Source: Clostridia bacterium
GTDB lineage: Bacteria > Bacillota > Clostridia > UBA1381 > UBA9506
Assembly (NCBI GenBank): GCA_017546245.1
Contig: JAFYXI010000023.1
Coordinates: 1 to 64,000, forward strand
Direction: 5' to 3'
Length of the DNA: 64,000 nucleotides
Numbering within the stretch: the first letter of the stretch is position 1; each line of letters begins with the position of its first letter. The notes under the pieces are model-generated. The model saw nothing but the letters and a program-made list of their open reading frames with translations. It was not told the origin of the DNA and ran no database searches. The position numbers and the translations under genes were made by a program. Positions 54,179 to 63,170 of the stretch are shown here, in pieces.

Positions 54179-56110
54179 ATGAACGGAATAGACGCAGGTT
54201 TTTTGCCTGTTACCAAAGAAGAAATGAAACAGCTGGGTTGGGAGCAACTGGACTTTTTATGTCTGTCCGGCGATGCTTATGTTGACCATCCCAGCTTTGG
54301 TCATGCCATAATAACACGTGTGTTGGTTGCGGCAGGCTATCGTGTCGGAATAATAGCACAGCCAAAATGGCACGACGCTGAGGATATTAAAAGACTGGGC
54401 AGACCCAGGCTTGGAGTTTTGGTAGCGGCAGGAAATATGGACTCTATGGTAAATCATTATACTGCCGCTAAAAAGCCGAGACACGACGATATGTATTCCC
54501 CCGGTGGTAAAGCAGGATTTCGTCCCGACAGAGCAACAATTGTATATTGTAATCGTGTAAGAGAGGCATTTGGCGATATTCCTGTTATTATTGGCGGTAT
54601 CGAGGCAAGTCTGCGCAGATTTGCGCATTATGATTACTGGTCAGACAAGGTACGTCGTTCGATTTTGGTTGACAGCCGTGCTGATTTATTAATATACGGA
54701 ATGGGCGAAAAGCCTGTTGAAGAAATAGCAGATGCCTTAGATAAAGGTACGCCGATTAAAGATATAACCAATGTGCGCGGTACTTGTTATCTTACAAAAG
54801 ACGCGCCGCAATCGAGCGATAATGTAAGGTATGTTCCATCGTTTGAAGAGGTAAGAGATGACAAAAGAAAATATGCCGAGGCAGTAAAAACCGAAAGCGA
54901 AGAGCAGGATGCGATTCGCGGCAAAACCTTGGTGCAAAAGCATATTGACAGATATTTGGTGCAAAATCCGCCTCCTATGCCGCTCACCCAGAGCGAAATG
55001 GACAGAGTATATAGCCTTCCGTATGCAAGAAACTATCATCCTATGTACGAAGATCAGGGCGGAATACCTGCTATATCAGAGGTTAAATTCAGTTTAACAA
55101 GTGTAAGAGGTTGTTTTGGCGCTTGTAATTTTTGCGCTTTGGCATTCCATCAGGGCAGAACAATTCAGGCAAGAAGCCATAAATCAATTATAGCAGAGGC
55201 GCAAAAGTTCATTCACGACCCTGATTTTAAAGGATATATACACGATGTTGGCGGTCCTACCGCAAACTTCAGACAAACTGCCTGCGAAAAACAGAAAAAA
55301 GCAGGCGTATGTAAGGACAGGCAATGCTTGTTCCCTGAACCGTGTCCTGCATTAAAAGCCGACCACAGCGATTATGTTGAGTTGCTTAGAAAGCTTCGTG
55401 CATTAGACGGAGTTAAAAAGGTTTTTGTGCGTTCGGGTATACGCTTTGACTATCTTATGGCAGACGATAGCGACAGCTTTTTTTACGAGCTTTGCGAGCA
55501 TCATATAAGCGGTCAGTTAAAGGTTGCACCTGAGCATATATCACCTAATGCGCTTAAATATATGGGAAAACCGGCACGCAAGGTATATGACAAATTTGTG
55601 GACAAGTTCTACCGCATAAATGAAAAACTGGGCAAAAAGCAGTATTTAGTTCCTTATTTAATGTCCAGCCATCCGGGCAGTACGTTAAATGATGCAATAG
55701 CTTTGGCACTTTATTTAAAAGAACACCACATAACGCCACAGCAGGTGCAGGATTTTTATCCGACACCCGGTACAATATCGACCTGTATGTTTTATACGGG
55801 AATCGACCCAAGAACAATGCAGCCGGTTTATGTTCCTAAAAGTGCAGAAGATAAGGCAATGCAAAGAGCACTTTTACAATATAAAAATCCCGATAACTAT
55901 AATACAGTATATAAGGCGTTGCAAAAAGCCGGACGCGAAGACTTAATTGGCTTTGGCAGCGAATGTCTTATAAGACCTAAAAGACAGATGAATGATAAAG
56001 GAGGATATAAAAATGAAAGCAAAAATTCTGGACGGAAAAATGGTTTCGACAAGAATAAAAGAGGAGTTAAAGCAAGAGGTGGCAAAGCTAAAAGCAGAAA
56101 AAGGCATTGA
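54179..56110 (+). CDS. YgiQ family radical SAM protein
   Basis: The protein is 643 aa. The N-terminal YgiQ region has [34 protein letters not shown] and [20 protein letters not shown]. The radical SAM cluster motif CFGACNFCA (Cys312, Cys316, Cys319) follows, then [15 protein letters not shown] and [17 protein letters not shown] basic Lys/Arg/Gly tail of about 35 residues ends the protein, a usual feature of this family. The chemical reaction is not known. Its last 98 nt overlap folD in another frame, so the basic tail and the FolD N-terminus share DNA. Confidence 0.92.
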   Translation: MNGIDAGFLPVTKEEMKQLGWEQLDFLCLSGDAYVDHPSFGHAIITRVLVAAGYRVGIIAQPKWHDAEDIKRLGRPRLGVLVAAGNMDSMVNHYTAAKKPRHDDMYSPGGKAGFRPDRATIVYCNRVREAFGDIPVIIGGIEASLRRFAHYDYWSDKVRRSILVDSRADLLIYGMGEKPVEEIADALDKGTPIKDITNVRGTCYLTKDAPQSSDNVRYVPSFEEVRDDKRKYAEAVKTESEEQDAIRGKTLVQKHIDRYLVQNPPPMPLTQSEMDRVYSLPYARNYHPMYEDQGGIPAISEVKFSLTSVRGCFGACNFCALAFHQGRTIQARSHKSIIAEAQKFIHDPDFKGYIHDVGGPTANFRQTACEKQKKAGVCKDRQCLFPEPCPALKADHSDYVELLRKLRALDGVKKVFVRSGIRFDYLMADDSDSFFYELCEHHISGQLKVAPEHISPNALKYMGKPARKVYDKFVDKFYRINEKLGKKQYLVPYLMSSHPGSTLNDAIALALYLKEHHITPQQVQDFYPTPGTISTCMFYTGIDPRTMQPVYVPKSAEDKAMQRALLQYKNPDNYNTVYKALQKAGREDLIGFGSECLIRPKRQMNDKGGYKNESKNSGRKNGFDKNKRGVKARGGKAKSRKRH

Positions 56111-56855
56111 GCCCGGTCTTGCGGTTATAATTGTGGGTGAAGACCCTGCATCTAAAATTTATGTTCGTAATAAAAAGCTTGCATGCGAAGCGATTGGTAT
56201 ACGTTCTGAAGAATATGCCCTTCCTGAAAACACAACGCAGGAAGAACTTATCGCATTGGTAGAAGAGCTTAACAACAAAAAAGAAATTCACGGTATTTTG
56301 TGTCAGCTTCCGCTTCCTAAGCATTTAGATGAAGAGGCGGTAATAAACGCAATTTCGCCTAAAAAGGATGTTGATGCATTCCATCCGGTAAACGTAGGAA
56401 AAATTATGATAGGCAATTTTGATTTTCTGCCGTGTACTCCTGCAGGAGTTATGGAGTTAATTAAAGAAAGCGGTATAGACGTTAAAGGCAAAGAATGCGT
56501 TGTCGTAGGTCGCAGTAATATTGTAGGAAAGCCAATGGCAATGCTGCTTTTACATCAGCACGGAACAGTGACTGTATGCCATTCTAAAACACGCGACCTA
56601 AAAGAAGTTTGCCAAAGAGCAGATATTTTGGTTGCAGCAGTTGGTGTACCTGAGCTTATTAAGGGTGATATGGTTAAAGAGGGCGCGGTTGTAATTGATG
56701 TAGGAATGAACCGTCTGCCCGATAAGCTTGTTGGCGATGTTGAGTTTGATTCTGTTGCAGAGCGTGCGTGCGCAATCACACCTGTTCCGGGTGGAGTAGG
56801 TCCTATGACTATTGCAATGCTTATGAAAAACACAGTAAAGGCTGCAACCCTTTAA
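56013..56855 (+). CDS. folD: Methylenetetrahydrofolate dehydrogenase/cyclohydrolase
   Basis: FolD interconverts methylene-, methenyl- and formyl-tetrahydrofolate with NADP. The 280-aa protein begins [19 protein letters not shown], the normal family start, and has catalytic Tyr50 and Lys54 in [24 protein letters not shown]-type segment [15 protein letters not shown], the Rossmann motif [16 protein letters not shown] and [27 protein letters not shown] fixes the ATG at 56013. The start lies 98 nt inside ygiQ, an unusually long same-strand overlap. Confidence 0.96.
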   Translation: MKAKILDGKMVSTRIKEELKQEVAKLKAEKGIEPGLAVIIVGEDPASKIYVRNKKLACEAIGIRSEEYALPENTTQEELIALVEELNNKKEIHGILCQLPLPKHLDEEAVINAISPKKDVDAFHPVNVGKIMIGNFDFLPCTPAGVMELIKESGIDVKGKECVVVGRSNIVGKPMAMLLLHQHGTVTVCHSKTRDLKEVCQRADILVAAVGVPELIKGDMVKEGAVVIDVGMNRLPDKLVGDVEFDSVAERACAITPVPGGVGPMTIAMLMKNTVKAATL

Positions 56856-56898
56856 TTGTGAAAAAATAATGAATTTTAGTATCAAAAATAAATAGTTC

Positions 56899-56927
56899 TT
56901 GCGGTTTTGCTTTATATGTGATACAAT
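56899..56927 (+). promoter_or_regulatory. Promoter of kduI-kduD
   Basis: TTGCGG (56899-56904), 17 nt and TACAAT (56922-56927) with a TG one base upstream (extended -10). Confidence 0.7.
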
Positions 56928-56988
56928 ATATATGTAAAATAATGTTTTCTTAAATAAAACGAGAATATTGAAATAGGAGGCTTTAAAA

Positions 56989-57819
56989 ATGGAAGTAAGA
57001 TGCGCTTCAAATCCAAGAGATGTAAAACATTACACTACAGAAAGACTTAGAGAAGAATTTCATATCAGCGGTCTTTTTACAAACGACAACATTAAGATGG
57101 TTTACAGTCATATCGACAGAATCATCACAGCAGGTGTTATGCCCGTAACCAAAGAGTTAAAGCTTGAGGGCGGCAAAGAGCTTGCGTCAGACTATTTCTT
57201 AGAAAGACGTGAAATGGGCTGTATCAATATCGGCGGTAAGGGTATCATTACAATCGACGGAACAGATTATGAGCTTAATCCGCGTGACGGTATCTATATT
57301 GGTATGGGCAACAAAGAAATCGTATTTAAATGCGTAGATGCGGCAAATCCGCCGAAATTCTATGTTTCTTCTTGCCCTGCACACAAAACATATCCTATCG
57401 CTAAAATCGATATTACAAAGGCTAAAAAAGTTCCTTGCGGTTCGGTTGAAGAATGTAACAAAAGAGTTATTAACCAGTACATCCATCCCGAAGTTATGCA
57501 GAGCTGTCAGCTTGCTATGGGTCTTACTCAGCTTGAGGTTGGTTCTAACTGGAACACAATGCCTTCACACACTCACGACAGACGTATGGAAGTTTATCTG
57601 TATCTTGACATGGGCGAAAACGATGCAGTATTCCATATGATGGGCGAGCCGAAAGAAACAAGACATATTATTATGCACAACGAAGAAGCTGTTATCTCTC
57701 CAAGCTGGTCAATCCACAGCGGTGTAGGTACTAAAAATTATTCGTTCATATGGGCAATGTGCGGCGAAAATCAGGAATTTACCGATATGGATCATATCGA
57801 AACAAAAGAGCTTTTATAA
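56989..57819 (+). CDS. kduI: 5-keto-4-deoxyuronate isomerase
   Basis: KduI converts 4-deoxy-L-threo-5-hexosulose uronate from pectin or glycosaminoglycan unsaturated uronates to 3-deoxy-D-glycero-2,5-hexodiulosonate. The 276-aa length is standard. The bicupin carries the zinc ligands in PSHTHDRRMEVYLYLDM (two His and Glu) and SPSWSIHSGVGTKNY (His). FLERREMGCINIGGKG marks the N-terminal half. AGGAGG precedes the ATG. kduD follows, giving two consecutive steps of the pathway. Confidence 0.97.
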   Translation: MEVRCASNPRDVKHYTTERLREEFHISGLFTNDNIKMVYSHIDRIITAGVMPVTKELKLEGGKELASDYFLERREMGCINIGGKGIITIDGTDYELNPRDGIYIGMGNKEIVFKCVDAANPPKFYVSSCPAHKTYPIAKIDITKAKKVPCGSVEECNKRVINQYIHPEVMQSCQLAMGLTQLEVGSNWNTMPSHTHDRRMEVYLYLDMGENDAVFHMMGEPKETRHIIMHNEEAVISPSWSIHSGVGTKNYSFIWAMCGENQEFTDMDHIETKELL

Positions 57820-57860
57820 TTAAAAATTATACATATTAAAACAGAGAGAGGATGAATCAA

Positions 57861-58646
57861 ATGTTTGATTTAACAGGTAAAGTTGCTTTGGTAACAGGTG
57901 CATCTTACGGTATTGGTTATGCAATTGCCAAAGCATATGCTCAAGCTGGTGCTAAAATCGTATTTAACGATATTAAACAGGAATTGGTTGACAAGGGCAT
58001 AGAAAGCTATAAGGCAGACGGAATTGATGCTCACGGCTATGTTTGCGACGTAACAGATGAAGATGCTGTAAATGCTATGGTAGCACAGATTGAAAAAGAA
58101 GTTGGAGTTATCGACATTTTGGTTAACAATGCCGGCATCATCAAAAGAATCCCTATGGTAGAAATGAGTGCTGCAGAGTTCCGTCAGGTTATCGATGTTG
58201 ACTTAAACGCACCGTTTATCGTATCAAAAGCAGTTATTCCGTCAATGATTAAAAAAGGTCACGGAAAAATTATTAACATCTGCTCAATGATGAGTGAATT
58301 GGGTCGCGAAACTGTATCTGCATATGCTGCTGCTAAAGGTGGTCTTAAAATGCTTACCCGTAACATTGCATCTGAGTATGGTGAATTTAACATCCAGTGT
58401 AACGGTATCGGACCGGGTTACATTGCAACACCGCAGACAGCTCCGCTTCGCGAAAGACAGGCAGATGGCTCACGTCATCCGTTCGACAGCTTTATTATTG
58501 CTAAAACTCCGGCTGCACGTTGGGGAGATCCTGAAGATTTAGCAGGTCCTGCTATCTTCTTGGCAAGCGATGCTTCTAACTTCGTAAACGGTCACGTTCT
58601 TTATGTTGACGGCGGTATCTTGGCATACATCGGAAAACAGCCGTGA
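57861..58646 (+). CDS. kduD: Short-chain dehydrogenase, KduD/gluconate 5-dehydrogenase type
   Basis: The protein is 261 aa. It has TGASYGIG, NNAG in LVNNAGIIKRIPMVEMS, catalytic Ser (SMMSELG), Tyr and Lys (YAAAKGG), and the C-terminal VNGHVLYVDGGILAYIGKQP. The closest remembered relatives are labelled gluconate 5-dehydrogenase, but placement straight after kduI argues for 2-dehydro-3-deoxy-D-gluconate 5-dehydrogenase, giving 2-keto-3-deoxygluconate. Two in-frame ATGs (57852 and 57861) exist; GAGAGG abuts the first, so the second has the better spacing. A terminator follows. KdgK and KdgA are not in the window. Confidence 0.9.
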   Translation: MFDLTGKVALVTGASYGIGYAIAKAYAQAGAKIVFNDIKQELVDKGIESYKADGIDAHGYVCDVTDEDAVNAMVAQIEKEVGVIDILVNNAGIIKRIPMVEMSAAEFRQVIDVDLNAPFIVSKAVIPSMIKKGHGKIINICSMMSELGRETVSAYAAAKGGLKMLTRNIASEYGEFNIQCNGIGPGYIATPQTAPLRERQADGSRHPFDSFIIAKTPAARWGDPEDLAGPAIFLASDASNFVNGHVLYVDGGILAYIGKQP

Positions 58647-58678
58647 TAATTTGTCAAAAATAGTGATAAAATAAATAT

Positions 58679-58715
58679 AAAGCAGTCGAAATATTACTTC
58701 GGCTGCTTTAATTTT
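58679..58715 (+). terminator. Terminator of kduI-kduD
   Basis: A 12-bp stem with one G-U (58679-58690 with 58698-58709), 7-nt loop, then AATTTT. Confidence 0.8.
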
Positions 58716-58756
58716 GATAAAATATCCAAAAAATTTTAAAAGTTTGCAAAAAATGC

Positions 58757-58785
58757 TTGCATTCTTGTTTTAGTTTTGGTATAAT
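58757..58785 (+). promoter_or_regulatory. Promoter of rpmB
   Basis: TTGCAT (58757-58762), 17 nt and TATAAT (58780-58785) with TG one base upstream (extended -10). Confidence 0.88.
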
Positions 58786-58842
58786 ATATTCGTTGTTTTT
58801 ATGCGAATGAAATTTGATGATGCAATTGGAGGTGCAATATAT

Positions 58843-59028
58843 ATGGCAAAGTGTGAAATTTGCGGCAAAGGTGTAACTTTCGGAATTAAGGTCAGCCACT
58901 CTCACAGAAGAAGCAACCGTACATGGAAACCGAACATCAGAAGAGTAAAGGCAATCGTAGCCGGCACTCCTAAGACAATTTCTGTTTGTTCACGTTGTCT
59001 CCGTTCCGACAAGGTAACAAGAGCCTAA
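58843..59028 (+). CDS. rpmB: 50S ribosomal protein L28
   Basis: A 61-aa basic large-subunit protein. It starts MAKCEICGKGVTFG and has four zinc-ligand cysteines (Cys4, Cys7, Cys49, Cys52), so it is the zinc-containing paralogue type. HSHRRSNRTWKPNIRRV is the L28 core. TTGGAGGTG sets the ATG at 58843. It is monocistronic, with its own strong promoter and terminator. Confidence 0.97.
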   Translation: MAKCEICGKGVTFGIKVSHSHRRSNRTWKPNIRRVKAIVAGTPKTISVCSRCLRSDKVTRA

Positions 59029-59040
59029 TTAAAGAAATAT

Positions 59041-59067
59041 AACCGCCTTATATAAGGCGGTTTTTTT
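59041..59067 (+). terminator. Terminator of rpmB
   Basis: A perfect 10-bp inverted repeat AACCGCCTTA/TAAGGCGGTT around TA, followed by T7. Confidence 0.92.
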
Positions 59068-59087
59068 CTTTTGTAAACAAATCCTGA

Positions 59088-59116
59088 TTGACAAAAATGG
59101 CGTAATATGATAAAAT
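59088..59116 (+). promoter_or_regulatory. Promoter of the LacI-type regulator
   Basis: TTGACA (59088-59093), 17 nt and TAAAAT (59111-59116). The operator begins four bases after the -10. Confidence 0.75.
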
Positions 59117-59119
59117 TAA

Positions 59120-59133
59120 TGCAAACGATTGCA
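59120..59133. promoter_or_regulatory. LacI-family operator at the regulator gene
   Basis: TGCAAACGATTGCA, a palindrome with a central CG typical of LacI-family operators, placed over the expected transcription start. It is the exact reverse complement of the site before fucI. It also fits a loose catabolite response element, so CcpA binding is an alternative. Confidence 0.75.
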
Positions 59134-59147
59134 CGGGAGGAAATAAT

Positions 59148-60137
59148 ATGCCGGTTACATTAAAAGATATAGCCAGACAAACGGGCGTATCAGTTTCTAC
59201 TGTGTCAAGAGTTTTAAGCGGCGATAAGGCGATTAGTGTTCAAACACAAAAAAATGTTCGCAAGGCAGCTAAAAAAATGGGATACCGTGTTAATACTGTT
59301 GCGCGCAGTCTTAAAATGAACCGTACATATACTGTGGGATTTGTATGCCCTGAAATAACCAACGAATTTTTTATGAAAATCGCAAAGGGTGTAGAGCAGG
59401 AGCTAAAACAAAGCGGATACAGCGTTATAATCTGTACATCCAACGAAAATGTTGAAGACGAGGCACGAAGCCTGCGCATTCTGCGTGAAAAATGTGTTGA
59501 CGGAATGATAATAATTCCTTGTTCTAATGAGGGTAAGCATATAAAAGAGCTGTGCGGTGACAGTTGTCCTGTTGTTTTGGCAGACAGACTGGTTGACGAT
59601 TTAAAAACTGATGCTGTTTTGGTTAATAACGAGGCGGCAAGCTTTGCTTTAGTTGACGGACTTATTAAAAAAGGTAAAAAGCGAATAGCATTTTTAGGCG
59701 GTAATGAGCTTATTACCTCGGCAAAAGAACGTTTTTCAGGATACTTAAAAGCCTTAAAAGAAAATAACATAACCGTAGAGCCTGATTTAATTCGCTTTGG
59801 CGATTTTTATCTTCAAAGCGGATATGACATAATGAAAGATTTTTGTGAAATGGAAAATCCACCGAAAGAGTTTTTTATTTCAAACTATTTTATGCAGGTT
59901 GGTGCAGAGCGATATTTGCAGGAACATCAGAAAAACAAAGAAGACGAGCTTACCATTGTCGGATTTGATAATATGGATGCATCGCCGTTATTTCGATTTA
60001 CAGAGCGCACTGCGGTTCAGCCTATGGTTGCAATAGGAACAGAGGCGGCAAGACTTTTGCGCCGCAGAATAGAAGGCGATAAAGAATCTTTCCCGCTAAT
60101 CAGCCGTTTTGATGTTGACTGGAATGTCAATAACTAA
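59148..60137 (+). CDS. LacI family transcriptional regulator
   Basis: The protein is 329 aa. The N-terminal helix-turn-helix TLKDIARQTGVSVSTVSRVLSG and hinge region NTVARSLKMNRTYTVGF are family hallmarks. The rest is a periplasmic-binding-protein-like sensor (CPEITNEFFMKIAKGVEQELK, DGMIIIPCSN, IAFLGGNELITSAKERFSGY, TIVGFDNMDASPLFRFT). Its own leader and that of fucI carry the same palindromic site, so it likely represses itself and fucI and responds to fucose or a downstream metabolite. The ligand is inferred. GGGAGG precedes the ATG. Confidence 0.93.
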   Translation: MPVTLKDIARQTGVSVSTVSRVLSGDKAISVQTQKNVRKAAKKMGYRVNTVARSLKMNRTYTVGFVCPEITNEFFMKIAKGVEQELKQSGYSVIICTSNENVEDEARSLRILREKCVDGMIIIPCSNEGKHIKELCGDSCPVVLADRLVDDLKTDAVLVNNEAASFALVDGLIKKGKKRIAFLGGNELITSAKERFSGYLKALKENNITVEPDLIRFGDFYLQSGYDIMKDFCEMENPPKEFFISNYFMQVGAERYLQEHQKNKEDELTIVGFDNMDASPLFRFTERTAVQPMVAIGTEAARLLRRRIEGDKESFPLISRFDVDWNVNN

Positions 60138-60145
60138 AGTAAATT

Positions 60146-60170
60146 AAAGAGGAAAAACCTCTTTTATTTT
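60146..60170 (+). terminator. Terminator of the LacI gene
   Basis: AAAGAGG pairs with CCTCTTT around A5, followed by TATTTTT. It is short but well formed and separates the regulator from fucI. Confidence 0.7.
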
Positions 60171-60179
60171 TAAAGTTTA

Positions 60180-60193
60180 TGCAATCGTTTGCA
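60180..60193. promoter_or_regulatory. LacI-family operator before fucI
   Basis: TGCAATCGTTTGCA, within a 16-bp palindrome-like ATGCAATCGTTTGCAT. It covers TTGCAT (60189-60194), the likely fucI -35, with TAATTA 16 nt further on, so bound repressor would block polymerase. Confidence 0.75.
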
Positions 60194-60238
60194 TAAAGTG
60201 AGTAAAAAATTAATTAACATATTAAGGAGGAATTTGTT

Positions 60239-62041
60239 ATGGCAAAAAGCAGATTGATAGGCGATTATCCGGTTATCGGAATCCGCCCCACAATTGACGG
60301 AAGAAGAGGCGTACTTAAAGTAAGAGAATCCTTAGAGGTTCAGACGATGAATATGGCAAAGGCAGCAGCAGAGCTTATTTCATCTAACCTTAAATATTCA
60401 AATGGCGAGCCTGTAAAGGTTGTTATTGCAGATACTACAATCGGAAGAGTAGCAGAAGCTGCAGCTTGTGCAGATAAATTTAAAAAAGAGGGTGTTGATA
60501 TTACCTTAACTGTTACTCCGTGCTGGTGCTACGGCTCAGAAACAATGGATATGGACCCGATGACCATAAAAGGTGTATGGGGCTTTAACGGAACAGAGCG
60601 CCCCGGTGCTGTATACCTGGCTGCTGTTTTAGCAAGCCATGCACAAAAAGGCTTACCTGCATTCGGTATCTACGGTCACGATGTTCAGGATATGACAGAT
60701 ACATCAATCCCTGAAGACGTACAGGAAAAAATTCTGCGTTTTGCCCGTGCGGCAGTTGCAGCAGCAACAATGAGAGGCAAGTCATACCTGCAGATTGGTT
60801 CTGTATGTATGGGTATCGGCGGCTCTATTATCGACCCTGCATTTATCGAAGAATATCTCGGTATGAGAGTTGAATCAGTTGACGAGGTGGAAATTATCAG
60901 AAGAATGTCAGAGGGCATTTATGACGAGGCTGAATATCAGAAAGCTTTGGCTTGGGCTAAAGAAAAATGCAATATAGGCTTTGACAAAAACCCTGTTGAC
61001 TTGCAGATTAGTGCAGAAGAAAAAGAAGAGCAGTTTGCATTTGTTGTTAAAATGATGTGTATTATAAAAGACCTTATGAACGGCAATCCGAATCTTCCTG
61101 AGGGATGCGAAGAAGAAATGGTTGGTCACAACGCAATCGCGGCAGGATTTCAGGGTCAAAGACAGTGGACAGACTTCTATCCGAACTGCGACTTCCCCGA
61201 GGCTATGCTTAACACATCTTTTGACTGGAACGGTGCAAGAGAACCTTATATTTTAGCAACAGAAAACGACGTATTAAACGGTATCGGTATGTTGTTCGGA
61301 AAGCTTCTTACTAACCGTGCACAGATGTTTGCCGATGTCAGAACATACTGGAGCGGTGATGCAGTTAAAAGAGCTGCAGGATACGAAATTGAAGGAAAAG
61401 CTAAAGAGGCAGACGGTTTTATTCACCTTATTAACTCGGGTGCTTGTTGCCTGGATGCCTGCGGTGAAGTAAAAGACGAAAACGGTAACGGTGTTATGAA
61501 GCCTTGGTATGAAATAACCAAAGAAGACGAAGATGCTATTATGGCGGCAACAACATGGAATATGGCTGACCTCGGTTACTTCCGTGGCGGCGGATATTCT
61601 TCAAGATTCTTAACCAGAGCAGAAATGCCTGTAACTATGGTAAGACTTAACTTAGTAAAAGGCTTAGGTCCTGTTTTACAGCTTGCAGAAGGCTGGACTG
61701 TTAATCTTCCTGACGAGGTTTCGGATGTGCTCTGGAAGAGAACAGACTACACATGGCCGTGCACATGGTTTGCTCCAAGATGTACAGGTGAGGGCGCATT
61801 TAAAACCGCTTATGACGTAATGAATAACTGGGGTGCTAATCACGGCGCAATCAGCTATGGTCACATTGGTGCAGACCTCATTACACTTTGCTCAATCTTA
61901 AGAATTCCGGTTTCTATGCACAATGTTCCTGAAGAAAAAATCTTCAGACCTGCTAGCTGGAATGCTTTCGGTATGGATAAAGAAGGTCAGGATTACAGAG
62001 CTTGTCAGGCGTATGGTCCTACATACAAAACCATAAAATAA
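60239..62041 (+). CDS. fucI: L-fucose isomerase
   Basis: FucI converts L-fucose to L-fuculose (and D-arabinose to D-ribulose) with Mn2+. The 600-aa length fits the hexameric enzyme. It starts with [23 protein letters not shown]-type residues, and [30 protein letters not shown] and [16 protein letters not shown] are family blocks. Candidate metal ligands are Glu in [10 protein letters not shown], Asp in MFADVRTYW and His in [21 protein letters not shown] precedes the ATG. It is under the LacI-type operator. FucK, FucA and a fucose transporter are not in the window. Confidence 0.96.
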   Translation: MAKSRLIGDYPVIGIRPTIDGRRGVLKVRESLEVQTMNMAKAAAELISSNLKYSNGEPVKVVIADTTIGRVAEAAACADKFKKEGVDITLTVTPCWCYGSETMDMDPMTIKGVWGFNGTERPGAVYLAAVLASHAQKGLPAFGIYGHDVQDMTDTSIPEDVQEKILRFARAAVAAATMRGKSYLQIGSVCMGIGGSIIDPAFIEEYLGMRVESVDEVEIIRRMSEGIYDEAEYQKALAWAKEKCNIGFDKNPVDLQISAEEKEEQFAFVVKMMCIIKDLMNGNPNLPEGCEEEMVGHNAIAAGFQGQRQWTDFYPNCDFPEAMLNTSFDWNGAREPYILATENDVLNGIGMLFGKLLTNRAQMFADVRTYWSGDAVKRAAGYEIEGKAKEADGFIHLINSGACCLDACGEVKDENGNGVMKPWYEITKEDEDAIMAATTWNMADLGYFRGGGYSSRFLTRAEMPVTMVRLNLVKGLGPVLQLAEGWTVNLPDEVSDVLWKRTDYTWPCTWFAPRCTGEGAFKTAYDVMNNWGANHGAISYGHIGADLITLCSILRIPVSMHNVPEEKIFRPASWNAFGMDKEGQDYRACQAYGPTYKTIK

Positions 62042-62066
62042 GGGATGTAAAAATTGTACGGAAGGC

Positions 62067-62115
62067 AAAAAGGGGATGCGGTAAAATGAATTTCATTTTG
62101 CTGCATCCCCTTTTT
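62067..62115 (+). terminator. Terminator of fucI
   Basis: A long stem-loop: 13 bp outside (62067-62079 with 62103-62115), with G-U and A-T pairs continuing inside, and T5 at the end. Confidence 0.9.
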
Positions 62116-62150
62116 CATAAATTTTGATAAGTTTTTAATAAAAATAGTAA

Positions 62151-62178
62151 TTTACATATTAAAAAAATGTAGTATAAT
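62151..62178 (+). promoter_or_regulatory. Promoter of the last two oxidoreductase genes
   Basis: TTTACA (62151-62156), 16 nt and TATAAT (62173-62178). No copy of the TGCAA-CG-TTGCA operator is seen here. Confidence 0.7.
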
Positions 62179-62198
62179 ATTCATAAGAGGTGATTGAT

Positions 62199-63170
62199 AT
62201 GAATATAGCATTTGCAGGATTTCGTCATGGACATATACTCAGTCTTTATTTTAAGGCGATAGATTCGGACGAGGTTAGCATTAAAGGTTGTTTTGAAGAA
62301 AATGATAAAGAAAGAGAAAAAATGGCAGACGCTTATAAGATAGATTTTAATTATCAGACTTATGAGGAAATTCTTTCAGACGATAGCATAGATATTGTTG
62401 CAATCGGAGATTATTTTGCCAAACGCGGTAAAATGTCAATCGAGGCATTAAAGCGCGGCAAACATGTTATTTGTGACAAGCCTATCTGTACTTCGCTTGA
62501 CGAACTTTCAGAAATTGAAAAGCTGTCAGCTGAAAAAAATCTTAAGGTTGGATGTATGCTTGATTTAAGATATATGGCACAGACCGAAAAAGTAAAAGAA
62601 TTAATTTTGCAAGGCGAAATAGGCGAGATTGTAAATATAGCTTTTACAGGTCAGCATTGCCTTGATTACGGTAATCGTGCTGCGTGGTATTTTGAAGAGG
62701 GCAAACACGGCGGAACAATAAACGATATTGCAATTCACGGTGTTGACCTTGTAAGATATTTAACCGGGAAAGATTTTACCAAGGTTAACTGCGCTAAGGC
62801 GTGGAATGCCTTTGCAACAAAAGAGCCGGATTTTAAAGATTGCGGACAGTTTATGGCTGAGATGGAAGATATATCTGTTATGGCAGATGTATCTTATGCT
62901 GCGCCAAAATGCAATAAAACTCTTCCTACATACTGGGATTTCTACTTGTGGGGTAAAAATGGAATGATTAACTTTAAATGCGCAGAAAAAGTTATCCATC
63001 TTTATAATAACGGCGAAGAAAAAATAATTGAATGTGAGGGCGGTGTCTCGAAATATCTTGATGATTTTGTTGCCGAGATAAAGGGAGATGGCAAATGCTT
63101 TGACACAACCGAAACATTAAAATCACAAAGACAGGTGTTAATGATTCAGCAGGAGGCGGACAAATGTTAA
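62199..63170 (+). CDS. Gfo/Idh/MocA family oxidoreductase
   Basis: The protein is 323 aa. It starts MNIAFAGFRHGHILSLYFKA; the glycine loop is a variant (AGFRHGH instead of GxGxxG), seen in some branches of the family. HVICDKPICTS stands in place of the usual EKP, so Glu is replaced by Asp while the catalytic Lys is kept. GGTINDIAIHGVDLVRYLTG provides the substrate-site Asp/His. AAGAGGTGAT sets the ATG at 62199 rather than an in-frame GTG inside that site. The next gene overlaps by 7 nt. The substrate is unknown. Confidence 0.85.
   Translation: MNIAFAGFRHGHILSLYFKAIDSDEVSIKGCFEENDKEREKMADAYKIDFNYQTYEEILSDDSIDIVAIGDYFAKRGKMSIEALKRGKHVICDKPICTSLDELSEIEKLSAEKNLKVGCMLDLRYMAQTEKVKELILQGEIGEIVNIAFTGQHCLDYGNRAAWYFEEGKHGGTINDIAIHGVDLVRYLTGKDFTKVNCAKAWNAFATKEPDFKDCGQFMAEMEDISVMADVSYAAPKCNKTLPTYWDFYLWGKNGMINFKCAEKVIHLYNNGEEKIIECEGGVSKYLDDFVAEIKGDGKCFDTTETLKSQRQVLMIQQEADKC

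Noticed and set aside
59120-59133. Pure CcpA catabolite site before the LacI gene
   Set aside because: It fits the loose cre pattern, but the exact inverted copy at fucI and the adjacent LacI-type gene make a local operator the first choice. Kept as an alternative in the findings.
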